Shown in pieces: positions 47,801 through 59,805 of a DNA stretch of 64,000 nt. The notes below the pieces were generated by a model that was not told the origin of the DNA, ran no database searches, and worked only from the letters and a program-made list of their open reading frames with translations. Origin of the DNA: Aporrectodea caliginosa (taxonomy: Eukaryota > Annelida > Clitellata > Crassiclitellata > Lumbricidae); NCBI GenBank assembly GCA_020284085.1, contig JACEVL010000210.1, forward strand, positions 854,961 to 918,960. The letters run 5' to 3'. How positions within the stretch are numbered: the stretch's first letter is position 1; every line of letters starts with the position of its first letter. A program made the position numbers and the translations under genes.

Positions 47801-48868
47801 CGAAGGTCGAGGATTCAAATCCCGGATAGGGCAGTAATTTGGTTCGAAAATTTCTGCTCCAATTGCGCCTCTACCCAGTGTACCCATGAGTACACTGAGG
47901 GTACACTGTCGGTGGGAAGGTGAGACGTTAACTTTAGTTTGCGAATGCATGGATGCCCTATCATCCGTCCTCATATGCCAAGGCTAAGAAATTGAAGTCC
48001 CTAACACTTCATACCAATGAAGCTGCCCAACAGCTTGCTTGAATTCTTTTTCTCTTAGATTTCATTGCATCGGTTGAAAGGTGTCACCCATTTATGACGA
48101 TTGTGATAATAATCGATGACTGATGACAATTGATAAAATGTTGAGACGATCCTGGTCAGAAACACTTTGCAGCAGAACAAATTTGCCTACAATTTATATT
48201 GTTAATGTTTAGTAGAAGAGTTTTAAAAGATGCAATTCAAAATGACTTGTGATTCTTTTCAGCGTTCGAAGTTCGCTACACAAACGAAACTGTGACAATT
48301 CCCGGTTTAAGCGTAACCATTCCAGTTCAATCGGTGAATGGATGGATCGTTTTCCAACACAGGTTTAACGGAATGACGAATTTCAACCGACCGTGGAACG
48401 CCTATAAGACAGGTTTTGGTGTCTGGAATGGCGAGTACTGGATGGGACTGGAAAAGATCCATCAGATGACCACCCAGGGATCGTGGAGGTTGAGAATCGA
48501 AGTCCTTGGCAAGACAAACGCCACCTGGTGGTCAGTGGAATACGACGATTTCGTGGTCGAATCATCTGTGGCTGAAATACCGTCTTCAGGTATCAAATTA
48601 CAGTTGGGGTGATATGCCGAACGTGCTCAATAATCCGGGAGACAATCGTCAAAACGGAATGAAGTTCTCAACCTACGACTCCGACAATGATCAGTACAGC
48701 GGAAACTGCGCGGCCGACTGGGCAGGAGGTTTCTGGTACAACGCTTGTTGGGGTCTGAACATCAACGGTGATTACCAATCGTTTAAGTTTGGCTACGCAT
48801 TGCTACTTCCTGGCAATCCAGTGATGACCGTTTCAGCCACTCGAATGATGATGAAGAGAATAGCCTAG
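44877..48868 (+). CDS. Secreted PAN / FN2-like / fibrinogen C-terminal (FReD) protein, frameshifted
   Basis: Exon 1 (44877 to ~45173) starts with signal peptide MFELVIVVLLTLPSLVQTRS and a Cys-rich PAN/apple-like module (CAIECNQRSPCSGFDY). Exon 2 (46809-46958) encodes DWIHPENCSLPFTYNGSLFY and GCFSTNRTWKTCCP, resembling a fibronectin type II module. Exon 3 (48263-48868) is a fibrinogen C-terminal domain: GWIVFQHRFNGMTNFNRPW, the calcium-site segment DSDNDQYSGNC and GGFWYNACWGLNINGDY. FReD proteins are lectin-like recognition molecules. Oddities: an extra A at 48575-48577 shifts frame between SSVAE and YRLQVSNYSWGD; the first FReD cysteine pair is missing; exon 1 ends in phase 0 at the weak donor GTTATT, while exon 2 needs phase 1. 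Either an exon is unseen, small assembly indels exist, or it is a pseudogene. Confidence 0.75.
45174..46808 (+). other. Intron between PAN-like and FN2-like exons
   Basis: It contains a perfect palindrome TCTCGAGACGTCTCGAGA (45461-45478) and a segment at 45825-45862 whose reverse complement resembles 42737-42760 and 42930-42955 (GTGGCGGATCT, AGATCTCAAATC). An undetected exon here could reconcile the phase problem. Confidence 0.4.
46959..48262 (+). other. Intron before the FReD exon, with tandem duplication
   Basis: A segment of about 120 bp (GATGCATTTTTC...TTGAAACTGCTCTC...GTAGTTGCCTTTGGAAGGC) occurs at 47247-47360 and again at 47450-47560. A family D SINE follows. Donor GTAAGT, acceptor TTTTCAG. 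Confidence 0.7.
47761..48055 (+). mobile_element. tRNA-Asp-derived SINE family D
   Basis: The first ~72 bases read as a tRNA-Asp-like cloverleaf: ATAGTGTAGTGGTTAGCG, anticodon region CTGTCAG (GTC), and B box GGATTCAAATCCC. The body is shared with 40975-41260 (GTACACTGTCGGTGGGAAG; CTCATATGCCAAGGCTAAG). It lacks a strong 3' tail here. Confidence 0.8.
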
Positions 48869-49345
48869 CCTGTTATGTGAGGTTCCTCAGCAACTGGGCT
48901 CTGAAATAAGTTGAACGCCAGACCTTTTCATGAAATGCTGGTAACAATGTTTAATAGCAGTTGTAAATGGCGTAATCCTTCGAAACAGTAGGTGGATTGA
49001 ACGCTAAAAAATATCTTCTTTCTGTAGTTATTTAGTTATATTTCTATTCGTGAACTGTATTTCACATCCAACTTCTAAATATGAATAGTTTTGTTAGTAG
49101 TAAATGCGTGAATTGTATTTGAATTTTTAACATGCAGTCACGTTTAGATATACAATGACCCCGAGTTCAGGCACAGTTCAGACTCTCATTCTATGAGAAT
49201 TTCACCAAACGGAATTCAACCGGGACCTGTATGGATTACCATTATTATGATATGATACGATTATTATGATCTATCCCTCGAGGACTAAGATACAAATTAA
49301 AGAGAGAGCAAAATAACTGGAAATGACGTTGTTCGTCAAGTTAAT
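48869..49345 (+). other. 3' flank of the FReD gene
   Basis: Probable 3' UTR. The variant poly(A) signal ATTAAA lies at 49296-49301; no AATAAA is nearer. No other feature. Confidence 0.4.
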
Positions 49346-49347
49346 AC

Positions 49348-49348
<1 letters not shown>

Positions 49349-49401
<53 letters not shown>

Positions 49402-49516
49402 GGAGGAGGAGGAGGAGGAAAGGATGAGGATGATGAGGATGATGATGAATATTATTATTATTATAATTTTTATTATTATTAGTAGTTGTTGTTGTAGTGG
49501 TAGTAGTAGTAGTAGT

Positions 49517-49578
<62 letters not shown>

Positions 49579-49579
49579 T

Positions 49580-49625
<46 letters not shown>

Positions 49626-49702
49626 CAGCAGTAGTAGTAGTAGTAGTAGTAGTAGTAGCAGTAGTAGTTGCAGTAGTAGCAGTAGTAGTAGTAGTAGTAA
49701 TT
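49349..49702. repeat. Compound GAT / ATT / TAG microsatellites
   Basis: (GAT)n at 49349-49400, GAGGAG, an ATT block at about 49450-49480, then (TAG)n with TTG/CAG variants to 49700. Frames give homopolymers only. Confidence 0.95.
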
Positions 49703-50084
49703 ATAACTGGAACGGCAATATTATGTCCAAGCCATGTTGCAGTTAGGAGCGTGGTGGGGCTTCAGGCCATACAAGATTAAATGTGGTGTAGTTAGTAGTC
49801 AGTTAGGCTTGACATTGAATTGTTCTAAATCATTGTGCCTAGTGATCGGTCCTCGATTCAAGGCTTCCATGCCAGATATGTACCTAGGTCTATAAGGTTG
49901 CGTGAATTGAGCAGATTAAATACTCGGGAAATAACTTTGGCTGGTAGTAAACTGAGTGAACAGCATTATGCCGAATTTTAAAACAGCTAGGCCTATTTCA
50001 ATAACTCGTCAAGTTCTTCGAAACTAGTGAAGCTTAACTTACAGCAGACATATAGCCTACAAGTTTTTAGCTAAGATCTTATGG

Positions 50085-50830
50085 CTCAGTTGCTGTGAGA
50101 TTTTCTCAGTCTCAGATGAGTAAACTAAACGCTTGCTGGAATAATGTGTATCGTAAAGTGTTTGGTTTTCACATAATTATGGGAATCAGTAAGAGAATTT
50201 ATTGCAGGTCTAGGCAGTCTGGACTTTAAATCTCTGAGAGCTATTGCCATGTTTGAACGCCATAAAGACATTTTAACTGTTGACAATAGTAGGCTATACG
50301 AAATATGCTGCCACTGATATTCAGTTATTGGCATGAGTTTAATTGTCTAGTAACAGTGCTTCCCAAACTTTTCAGCGCGTCATTGACCAGCAGGAATAAA
50401 CTTTTCAGTGTCACGGACCGGCAGGAATTTTCCCACTGCAGGAGGATCGGTGCCAAATTTAGTAATTGTATCTTTTTAGTTTTCGATCACCTAAATTGAT
50501 TTAAATGCATGTTTAGCCAATTCTATAACTCTATTGCTCTTTAAATGCTAGCCTAATAAGTGTTTTTGGTATGACTTTTAAAAATATAATAGCCATTTCT
50601 TGATTCCGAGACAATTTGATCAGTTTCTTGACTCACTTTACGGACCGGCAACTGAGGGCTCGCGGACCGGCACCGGTCCGCGGACCACCACTTTGGGAAG
50701 CACTGGACTCTAGTTAATCCCATAATGGTCTATGTTTGTCAGCAAAGGAAAACATGTCTTATGTCTGATCGCTGGTGCATAACGTTTGCGTCTCTAGGGA
50801 GCGTTAGTTTGAGCTGTCACCTGGTCTGTT
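50085..50830 (+). mobile_element. LINE 3' fragment family L, copy 2, with hAT insertion
   Basis: The sequence parallels 42455-42720 (TGAGATTTTCTCAGTCTCAG, AAGTGTTTGGTTTTCACATA, TTGACAATAGTAGGCTA) and resumes after the insertion with GTGCATAACGTTTGCG, as in 43050. The translation CWNNVYRKVFGFH can be followed only with frame breaks. Confidence 0.65.
50354..50705. mobile_element. hAT-like MITE, 352 bp
   Basis: CAGTGCTTCCCAAA and TTTGGGAAGCACTG form perfect 14-bp terminal inverted repeats. TCTAGT occurs just outside both ends but offset by two and three bases, so the target duplication is not exact. It contains ACGGACCGGCA repeats and the palindrome CGCGGACCGGCACCGGTCCGCG. Confidence 0.75.
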
Positions 50831-51508
50831 TGGTAAAGGATTTTTGTTCTTTTGTTTGTTTTTGTTCTAGTCTTTGTTTAGTTTCTATGTTCTGATTTGT
50901 GCAAAATAAAGTATTGGCATATATATATGTACATATATATATAAATAAATTACGATTACAATAGTACATATAGTTTGCAAAAACTCATAAATATTTTATG
51001 TTGCGTGGATGAACGTGTATCGGTAACCGTAAATCCGCTAAGAGAAGACGACTTTAATGGCTACTGATCATAGAATCCACACAAATAATTAATTCCTCTT
51101 GAAGAAGCAGATTCAATAATGGCCAATTGTCGCGATTAGTTGCACTGTTTTTATAGGCGCCAAGGAACATGGATTAGAAGAATAAAAGTCTTGTGTTCGG
51201 TCAAAGAAGAACCGGGTTTCCTGCGAGTGTTAGGCTATTAAGCTGACATTATATAGGAAACGTACATACTATAGAAGCTGTCTAGTAGCCTATATGAACG
51301 CAGTCTCGGAGGGAACAAAGCCGGATGACATTTGATCGACGGCCGTTTTGTCACCGGTCAACTTTACAAATGTCTCTTCCATTTCTTAACCGACTAACCC
51401 TAATCTTAACCCCTAACCTTAACCCTTAACCCTCTGTCCCTAGCCATAACCCCTAACCCAAACCTAACCCTAAATTTTCAGGGTATATACATACATGTAC
51501 GTATGTAC
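50831..51508. other. Intergenic, AT-rich, telomere-like tract
   Basis: Nothing gene-like. (TA)-rich at 50920-50945. A degenerate CCCTAA tract is at 51395-51470. Confidence 0.5.
51395..51470. repeat. Degenerate telomere-like (CCCTAA)n tract
   Basis: Variants of CTAACCCTAA and TTAACCCC over about 75 bp. A similar tract on the other strand lies at 63785-63865 (GGTCAGGGTTAGGGTTAG). It is too degenerate for a chromosome end. Confidence 0.7.
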
Positions 51509-52526
51509 TCTTAATAGAAATGCACAATTTATAATATCATGCAGCAAAGGCAGTGTCTGTATAGTGTGGCTACACAGAGCTCCTATGCAGTCATAATCTG
51601 ATGGCTGTAAATTTTCTCAGCGTGGCTTTCAAACAGAAGTGTCTGGCAGTCGAGTCGTCCACGTTGAATATGCTCTGATCCCTCAATGTGATTCTCGTTA
51701 ACGATAACGATAACGAAAATATTCGTTAACGAAAATAAAATGATTTCGTTAACGATAACTATAACTAAAAAAAACATTAATAATTAACTATAACGAAAAT
51801 AACAATAACGAAAATTCAACTTTATTTTCGTTAATACAAAAAATAAAAATAGGAAGTACAATATGGACGATTCGATATAAAAAAGAACGAACGAAAAATG
51901 CGACATTTTTATTATGCAAATTGTCAGTTACTTTGGAAACTCGTGTATTCATGAAGCTGAATGCACCCATGCTTCAAAGGCTTTCGAAGCTCTGAGCAAA
52001 TTGTGAAACAGGGTGTTAATACGCACAATTTTGCTTATAGCCTTAATTATTACAACTAAGTAGTAACTAAAATTAACTAAAATAAAATCCATTAACTATA
52101 ACTACAACTATAACTAAAAAATAATACTAACTATAACTATAACTAAAATAAAAAATATTAACTATAACTGTAACTATAACTAAAATAAAGCTTGTAAGGA
52201 GAATCACACTGGTATATATATGTGTGTAAACAGTCATATACTTCATAAACATGCAGTTTATGAAAACATATAATACATACATATAAACAGGGGTTTCTAA
52301 AGGTTTAAGCTTATTACCTAATCGGAGAGCGACTCTGACAAGAGCATACATACTCTTAATAGAAATGCACAATTTATAATATCATGCTGGAAAGACAGTG
52401 TCTGTATAGTGTGGCTACACAGAGCTTCTATGCCGTCATAGCCTGACGGCTGTAAATTTTCTCAGCGTGGCTTTCAAACAGAAGTGTCTGGCAGTCGAGT
52501 CGTCCACGTTGAATGTGTTCTGATTC
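51509..52526. mobile_element. Direct-repeat pair around an hAT-like element
   Basis: A segment of about 175 bp (ACTCTTAATAGAAATGCACA...GTGTCTGGCAGTCGAGTCGT) occurs at 51509-51682 and again at 52349-52526 with about 90% identity by eye. Directly after the first copy, 51684-52211 starts CAATGTGATTCTC and ends with the inverted CAGTGTGATTCTC (12 of 13). Its interior is (AACTATAACTAAAAT)-like repeats and GTTAACGATAACGA words. No 8-bp duplication was found. Confidence 0.6.
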
Positions 52527-53107
52527 CGATGACGCGTTACTCACTCGTGAGTAAACTCGAGCTATGCGATCAGCTTTAGAGTAGCGCTTTGGTGTTAACG
52601 ATTACGATTACTTTTTGTCGATGTAAATGTTCTGAATGGCCACAACATGTGTCAGCTGATAGCAGACATTGCTCCTTATGAGTGTGGACAATGATGTCTT
52701 TTTCAATATCCGGACGAATATGAAGCCATCACGAGCAGTGAAAGAGGGATATGGTTTCGGAGTGGCTGTTATTACTTTTCTGGCATATAGCAGCTGCTCA
52801 ACCAGTGAAGAAGGACGAAGGCCGTCTGCTTTGTTTTAAACAAAAGCTACTATATTTCTAGGGTAATGTTAGACAGGTAGCGGAATGGTTATAACGTTCG
52901 CCTTGTAAAGCGAAGATTATGGGTTCGAGTCTCTTCCTCTAAGAAGGTTACTGTGTAGAAACCTTTAGTTTTAATTATCCTAAGTTTCACTTTTTAACTC
53001 TTCCTTTTTCATTCAATCACAGTACTATCTTCTTTGTAACCTGTAACTTGTTGCGGTATGTCAACATGTTTTTGCAATAAACGAAAATATATATATAGGT
53101 TCTTCAC
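52527..53107. other. Intergenic with tRNA-like SINE head
   Basis: 52875-52965 carries a tRNA-like head (GGTAGCGGAATGGTTATAACG, TTCGCCTTGTAAAGCGAA, GGGTTCGAGTC) with the GGTTACTGTGTAG body start of SINE family C. The rest is unremarkable. Confidence 0.5.
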
Positions 53108-53370
53108 TCATAGGTTCCATAGGTTCCCTAGTTCCACGGGCACGCTTGGTTATTAAGCAGCGCCGTGCTTTTTCGGTTGTGGGACCTTCCATCAGAAATG
53201 ACCTCCCGCAGTCCCGCTTACGCTCTGTCTGCTCTTTACTTGTGAGCCATTCGGCAGGGTTCTACAAGTCCCTCAAGTCTTTTTTCTTTAGTCGTGGCTG
53301 GGCCGGGAGCGCTTCTGAGTAGCTTCTTGAAGAGGCGCTATATAAATGCCCTGAATGAATGAATTAATAG
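53108..53370 (+). mobile_element. LINE ORF2 C-terminus and 3' tail
   Basis: Continuous plus frame: ARLVIKQRRAFSVVGPSIRN, DLPQSRLRSVCSLLVSHSAG, FYKSLKSFFFSRGWAGSASE, stop. 'VVGPSIRNDLP...FK' is a usual LINE C-terminal signature. The tail GGCGCTATATAAATGCCC with GAATGAATGAAT follows. The best copy of the family in the window, with a sister at 3440-3640. Confidence 0.85.
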
Positions 53371-54674
53371 GCCTAATTGCGCCATGGGTGCGTAGTCATA
53401 AGCGTGGACTCACTATTTATAAAGCGCTACTATAAAGCTAAGAGAGAGCGCCAGCTTATGCGTACCACGGCTGATCACAGCGATCGTGAATAAGCTGGTG
53501 CCCTGCGCTTGGCTTTCGAGTGGGGTTTTAGAAGTTTCGAGTTTACGATTATGATTACGATGTATGTGAAATCGTAGGCAGTCATTAGCTGAAGAAACCT
53601 AAATCTCATAGTTCAATGGTCTCTTCAAAGACCCAGAAGGGTAAATTCAAAAACCAAGAAGAGTACGTTCAAAGAACCTGAAGGGAAAGCGATATCCCAG
53701 ATTAGAAATTGCCACTGCGCCGTGGGATGAGCGTGCACGTTGGGTATAATTATTATTGCCATTAGTAATGCTGCTGCAGCCGCTGCTACAACAACTACTA
53801 TTAAAAAATTCTTCAATTATTCAAAAATAGAAAATTTCATATCAACTTTCAATGGAAAGTGGAGCAGCAGGTGCCTATTCCTCCTATAATTATACACCTT
53901 GCCAATTGGTATGTTGGTTACCTGTAGCGCCTTTTTGAGTTACTTAAATTGCGCTATATTAAGTATCCTCATACATGCATGCATAGGCCTGCATGCCATC
54001 TTTTAGCAACATTGTAGCCTTGTAGGGTAAAATATACGAGCCATTTATATCAAGCTCTTTTAGCTCAAGCAAAACAACTGCAACTGAATAACCTTTCATT
54101 GGCTTGACAACAAACTCAGTTTCCAATGACACTTGACTCCTCTTGTTTCCGTCATGAAGCTGTAGGCCTCCTATAAAGAGTATTATTTGCTAGCAGCCTG
54201 ACCTGGGAACTTGCAAATTAAGCGGCAAGTTCTGTTTATTTGATAATCTTAATCACTTTGTTTCTAGCTGTATGTGCAAGACTCCCAGTGCGTTTGCAAA
54301 TGGGGTTAAAGAATATACTCACTTCTTATTTACTTACTTATGTTCGCTGGAAGTACCCAGCACAATAACGGATTTATCAACCTTCAACTTTATCTGGCAA
54401 CTGGAAATCCACCGGTGATCAAATAGGCCCACACTCCCCGATCATTGCCAAGAGGATCTGCCGTCGCTGCACGAATAAACCCCTTTATACGACATTTCTA
54501 TAGCAACCGTGACATACATAATTACAAGTCGTGACGAAAGACTGAGCCATGATTGTTGCATTGCTGTATGCTTAAACAATAGAATATTCAATCGCAGACC
54601 TATCATGGTCTGAAAATAGTTTACGATGGCACGCTACGATTTATGGAGATTCACTGCAATGTGACGATCGTTAT
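53371..54674. other. Intergenic, repeats only
   Basis: 53478-53562 is the reverse complement of the repeat at 1478-1560. 53760-53800 is a short GCTGCTGC-like stretch. No supported gene. Confidence 0.45.
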
Positions 54675-54870
54675 TGTTATTGAGCATTTATTAAGCGCCA
54701 CTATCTAACAACCATGCATTAATAGTTGGTGCTGAGCAAGTATGAGTGAAGGACTTGCTCAAGGTCCCTACATACTACATAGTAACCGCTCGGAGGAAGT
54801 TTGAACCTGTAAACTGCACGTTAAAAGTCGAACGTTCAACAACTCGGCTACTGTGCCCGGTACGTTATAA
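54675..54870 (-). mobile_element. SINE family C, inverted
   Basis: On the minus strand: GGCACAGTAGCCGAGTTGTT, GGTTCAAACTTCC, GGTTACTATGTAG and GGGACCTTGAGCAAGTCC, ending GGCGCTTAATAAATGC. This matches 39330-39545. Confidence 0.7.
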
Positions 54871-55074
54871 TAATATTGTTCGTCACTTTTAGCCTTTACG
54901 ATAGTGATCCATCTATCCATCGATCCATCTATCCATCGATCCATATATCGATCGATTCGTCTTTACATCTGGCCAGTCCTACCCGTTTATCCGACAAATT
55001 ACTTCACCCTTCCTTTATTTCTTCTTCCCAGCATCCTCCTACCGCAAAAAAGCGAGAGCGAGAACCAGAGGCGA

Positions 55075-55105
<31 letters not shown>

Positions 55106-55770
55106 TCCATGGCAGAGAAACCATATACATTGCGTGGATTAAAGCTGTTCCCACGTGCATTGAAGTCCTGCGTGAAATGTCGTCTGAAATATCTGAGCAA
55201 ATGCGCTGATATTGTGCTAACAGGAAGCGAATAAGATTCGATTATCTTGCATGACGCAACGGCACTCAGCCATCAGACGGTCAATTGTGACGTCGTCTAG
55301 CGCTGGTTCCCTAAGATACACAAGCCATATCAGCTGGTTCCCCACCGAGCAAGCCCGGCGTCTTTTTCGTTGGCCTTCTGAACGAAGCTGGAACTTAGCA
55401 GAGTGATTAGATTGCAGGTCATTGTTGACTTGAGTGATTCCCTTTTGAACACGATATATTTTATGTCGCATTCGCCGTTTTTTGCCGTCAGTTTAATCAG
55501 ATCATCGGAGCCAAGAGAAGCCGAACAACGTAGCTTTTAGGTGACAACTTCCACAAAATATTTGCAACTCTAACCGCATTAACGCAATGCGTTTGCCTCC
55601 TTTCCAAGGGCATTCATTACACGCGCATCTAAGAACCTTTCCTATCTATTACATTTGTTATAATTTATATAGCGCCTTTACTCTTAAAGCGTATACCGGA
55701 TAGCGTGTTCTTGCAGTCGACGAGAGATATCTAAATATGGGCACTTATTCTGCATGTGAATATCAGTGAC
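54871..55770. other. Intergenic with short tetranucleotide repeats
   Basis: (ATCC/ATCG)n at 54908-54955 and (GACA)n at 55075-55105. No supported gene. Confidence 0.4.
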
Positions 55771-55774
55771 ATCC

Positions 55775-55948
<174 letters not shown>

Positions 55949-56071
55949 TAAAATTTATAATGAAAATATATATTATATGAATTCATGTTTGCAGCAGATG
56001 TCACAATGTGAACAAAGTACTTGGAAGCAGCAGTTTAGACAGAAATGAGTTTCTTGTTACAGTGTTCGCTG

Positions 56072-56124
<53 letters not shown>

Positions 56125-57382
56125 TTAAAGTCACTACAATGTTGGGTCTTTCGCTTACAACCGTAGGATTGGGACATTTACACGTCATCTGTAACAGAGC
56201 GTCCATTATTGGGTCCTGGTGAATACAGAACCGCAATGTTGGGTCGTATCTTTGGTACCGCACACTTTGGGTCTAAATTTGCCAAAGACTATTAACAAAT
56301 AGAAATTTTCTGTGAAAACAGTAAAAGTATTGGATTTATTTAATGATGTTTTACAACAAGCGAACATTATTCACAGAAATTGGACAATAATAAATTTATT
56401 AGCGTTAGACAAACGCCTACACTTTGCAAATTACAATGCAGATTAAACAGAGAAGCGATTTTAGATTTGGATTTGCGATCCTCAGATTAAGATATATTTT
56501 ATTATTAGGCCTATCATTACTTTTTGAGCCGCAATTTTTTTTAGAATTTTCGTTTACAATAAAAGAGTATTGCCGCCGTTATTTAAGTAGAAATTCGCAA
56601 ATTCTACTCGGCCGCTGTTGGCTTCGCGTAAGACGAGTTGGCTATGGTAAGCACTAAAACCCGCCTGGTCCTTGTCCAATATCTCCAGTCTTTCTAGCCT
56701 TGAAACTCAGAAACTCTGTTGGCCTAATAGCCGATGTGACAATACGTCATAGGTACATAATAGCGATTTTTCTGACAGTACTGGACTTAGAAAATGGTGC
56801 TCAAATGGGCAGGACTTTGTCCTGGGATGTCTATATAACTTGCGACCCAAACTTCGGCGTGGGATTGCTGCAGACGTCTGCTAAGACGAAAATAGCTCAA
56901 TAAGTTATACACTTTTACAGTTGTTAGCGTAATGTCTTAAGTTTAAAGTTCTCAGTGTGGGAACCAACCCTTGGGTGAATTCATTTGTTTTCGTCATATT
57001 TTTAATTGAGGAATTTTGTCTTTGTCTTGGGAGTTCTAGATGAGATAGGTATATCACATCGACCAGGTTTTCTAGAATCTAGTGGAGCCCAAGTTTAGGA
57101 CACCTCATAGTCCAGACAAATCTGTGCCTGCCTTTGATTTCAGGTGAACAGTAATGTTGTAATGCTTTCTGCAGGAGTAATAAAATATGCTGAAACTAAA
57201 ATTGGCACCAAAAGTAAATAAATTATTTAATAAGTCAATGATATTAGAAGAAAACATGTTTTATTCAGAAATCCCAAGACTTGGTACGTCAAGTAATTTA
57301 AGAAATTACACAGGCAGTAAAAACCTTAGGCTAAATAGTTACATCCCAAAAAGGAAAACAAAAGTGAAGCATAATAAACGAT
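55949..57382. other. Intergenic, no gene seen
   Basis: AT-rich sequence containing the (TA)n tract. Short ORFs at 56.4, 56.7 and 57.2 kb have neither domains nor splice signals in suitable places. Confidence 0.4.
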
Positions 57383-57560
57383 AGCTCATTGGTAGAATGC
57401 TCGGTTCTAAAGTGTAGAGTATACGTTCGAGCCATCCAAGAGACAGTTATTGTATAGGGACCTTGAGCAACTCGTTCATTCACAACTGCTCAGTGTCATC
57501 GATGTTCTGTCATTATGGTTGAGTTGTGCGAGCCAGTGAGCCTAAACTATTATGGTCATG
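57383..57560 (+). mobile_element. SINE family C copy
   Basis: GATAGCTCATTGGTAGAATG (A box), ACGTTCGAGCC (B box), GGGACCTTGAGCAACTCG and GATGTTCTGTCAT match the other family C copies. ATA/GAT microsatellites at 57580-57780 form its tail. Confidence 0.7.
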
Positions 57561-57579
57561 AAGATAAAACTCAATAACA

Positions 57580-57785
57580 ATGATGATGATAATAATGATG
57601 ATGCTGATGATAATAATAATAATAATAATAATAATAATTATTATTATTATTATTATTAATAATAATAATAATAATAGTAACGATGATAATAATAATAACA
57701 ATAACAATAATATAATAATATTAATAATATAATAATTTAATAATAATAACAACAACAATAATAATAACAATGACAATAATAATTT
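57580..57785. repeat. GAT/AAT/AAC compound microsatellite
   Basis: Imperfect triplet repeats at the 3' end of the SINE copy. Non-coding. Confidence 0.9.
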
Positions 57786-59805
57786 GTGCAGTCCCCAATA
57801 AACCAATTGGACAGATAGTTCCTTCAAAATACATGTAGCTTGAAGAGCAGTCCATAAAACTACATAGGCAGCCATGGATATGAAGTGTTAGCGACTTTAT
57901 TTCTTTTAGCTGTGGCCAAGCCCCTCCCTTGACACCTGATTTTCGTGATACATTTAGGTGCTCTATATGACAGATTTGGCAGAGGGGAAGTGGAGCCGAA
58001 ATCTCTAAAACTTTCTTCCCTGGCAGTATAGCATCCTCACCACAGGACTGTTGTACAAATAGCATGAACTCTACCAGGAGTAAGACATCAGTTCACCAAA
58101 TAAGTAATCTAAAAGTCGGAAAATAATGGTTAAATTCAAATATATTCTCATCCTACACATTAATGCAAACTAGCGACACTTAAAACACATGTTAACAATT
58201 ATCTTTTAGTAGTTGTTAATGGCACCATACTTAAACAAAACACGATGAAACTTAATTACTTAACTGAAGATACCACTAAGACATTGTTCTTGATCTTGAA
58301 ACTGCTCAATATCCTGAGAGAATGCTTTAAAACCAAGATCAAGTCCTGCACCCTCCAGACTGAGATAAATGCAATCAGATTTCAAAGTGTCAAAGACACT
58401 AAAATATATGGTTTGCCTCAGAGCATTGTAGCATTGGAATCATTCACTGTGCCACCTACCCAGTTCTCTGCACCTAACAAGCCCACTGAAATGGCTCCTT
58501 CGTTTTCTTCCTCTCTGGTCTCCCATCAATCGGATATTATCATTTATGTATAATCTCTGGACAACTACTCGGCCATAATGCAGCGCTTGCACATTTATAT
58601 GAACTGGTACTTTGCATATTGAATAGGTGGTACCTAATTTTCACAAACTGAACAGATGCTTTCTGCAAAACAGCATAACGCCTGTTAGAAATGGTACACA
58701 ACTTCATGAAATGAATGGTCTAATAGAACAAAGCAATTAAAAAATGACTAACTTTTAAGGACAAATCCCCAAGTCCTGACAAATTATAGAAAGACCACCA
58801 AATGAAGAAGATAGAAAGTGTCTATAATTATATGCTAACCACTAAGCCATTGCACAAAAGCATGAAACATACCAGAAATAAGACATCAGAAACAAGCACC
58901 TCTTTGCGCTTTGTTAGATTACTTATTTGGTAATAAGTCGTCCAAAAGAACACAGCAATTAACAAACAACTAAATCTTAATGATAAATATCCAAGTCTGG
59001 TGACAAACATAAAACTTCTGAAAACATTGCCAAATGAGCAAAAGATACAGGAACAACTAGCTAGCAATAAACAGAATGTTTATCTGCACAAACTCAAGTT
59101 CACACAATATTTCAAACACAACGTCACAACAGCATCATAGAAGCAGTTTAAGATTATCATGTTTAATGAAGATTAAATGTACCACAGTCATCTAAGAGCA
59201 TATCCTGTAAAGTAGTACTGATAACTCGAAGAAAAACGTCGCTTAGCACTTCCTTAGTGCCCGACTTAATCTAGGCCAAGCTTCTCTCTTTTAAACTTAG
59301 GTGCAAGGCCTGAAGAGAGCGAATTTCAATGAATGATGCCTTCTGTCTGCCAGTTTCTTATAGAATTTTAAGGTCAGTTGCCGACCAAAGTAATCTTGTG
59401 CCTGAAGTAAAAAAAGAACTATGCAAGTATTTAGATAGAATCACATAAAGCAAAAGAGCAATCTAATAGGTCAGAAATTATCTATCAACTGCAGGAAAGA
59501 GACTGTAATATCTATTTAATTGAACTAAAGTCAATAACTTTTATAAAGTAATACTGAAAGAAGTATCCATGTTCACAGCCACTCTCACATTAACTTAAAA
59601 TCCTTGTTGTTGGACATGAAAAATGAGACCAATTATATAAACATGAAGAAGAAACCTGAAGTTAAAATTCACAACATTATTTTGAAGTGTAATTTAGGCA
59701 TGATTCTCAAATGAAAAGTCAAGGCCTTTAATTAGGAAACTGTAAATGGCATGTAAGTAAGAGGTTATTTAGAATAAATAGGCATTAGAATCGAGAGTGA
59801 TTTAC
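57786..59805. other. AT-rich stretch, no gene seen
   Basis: Neither strand shows an exon-like ORF with clear splice sites. It may be the 3' intron or UTR of the minus-strand candidate gene. Confidence 0.35.

Noticed and set aside
47761..47835. Functional tRNA-Asp gene
   Set aside because: The cloverleaf is imperfect, the acceptor ends do not pair well, and a SINE body continues downstream; a second copy shares the same body.
49424..49780. Poly-Val and Ile-rich ORF
   Set aside because: TAG/ATT/GAT microsatellite translation only.
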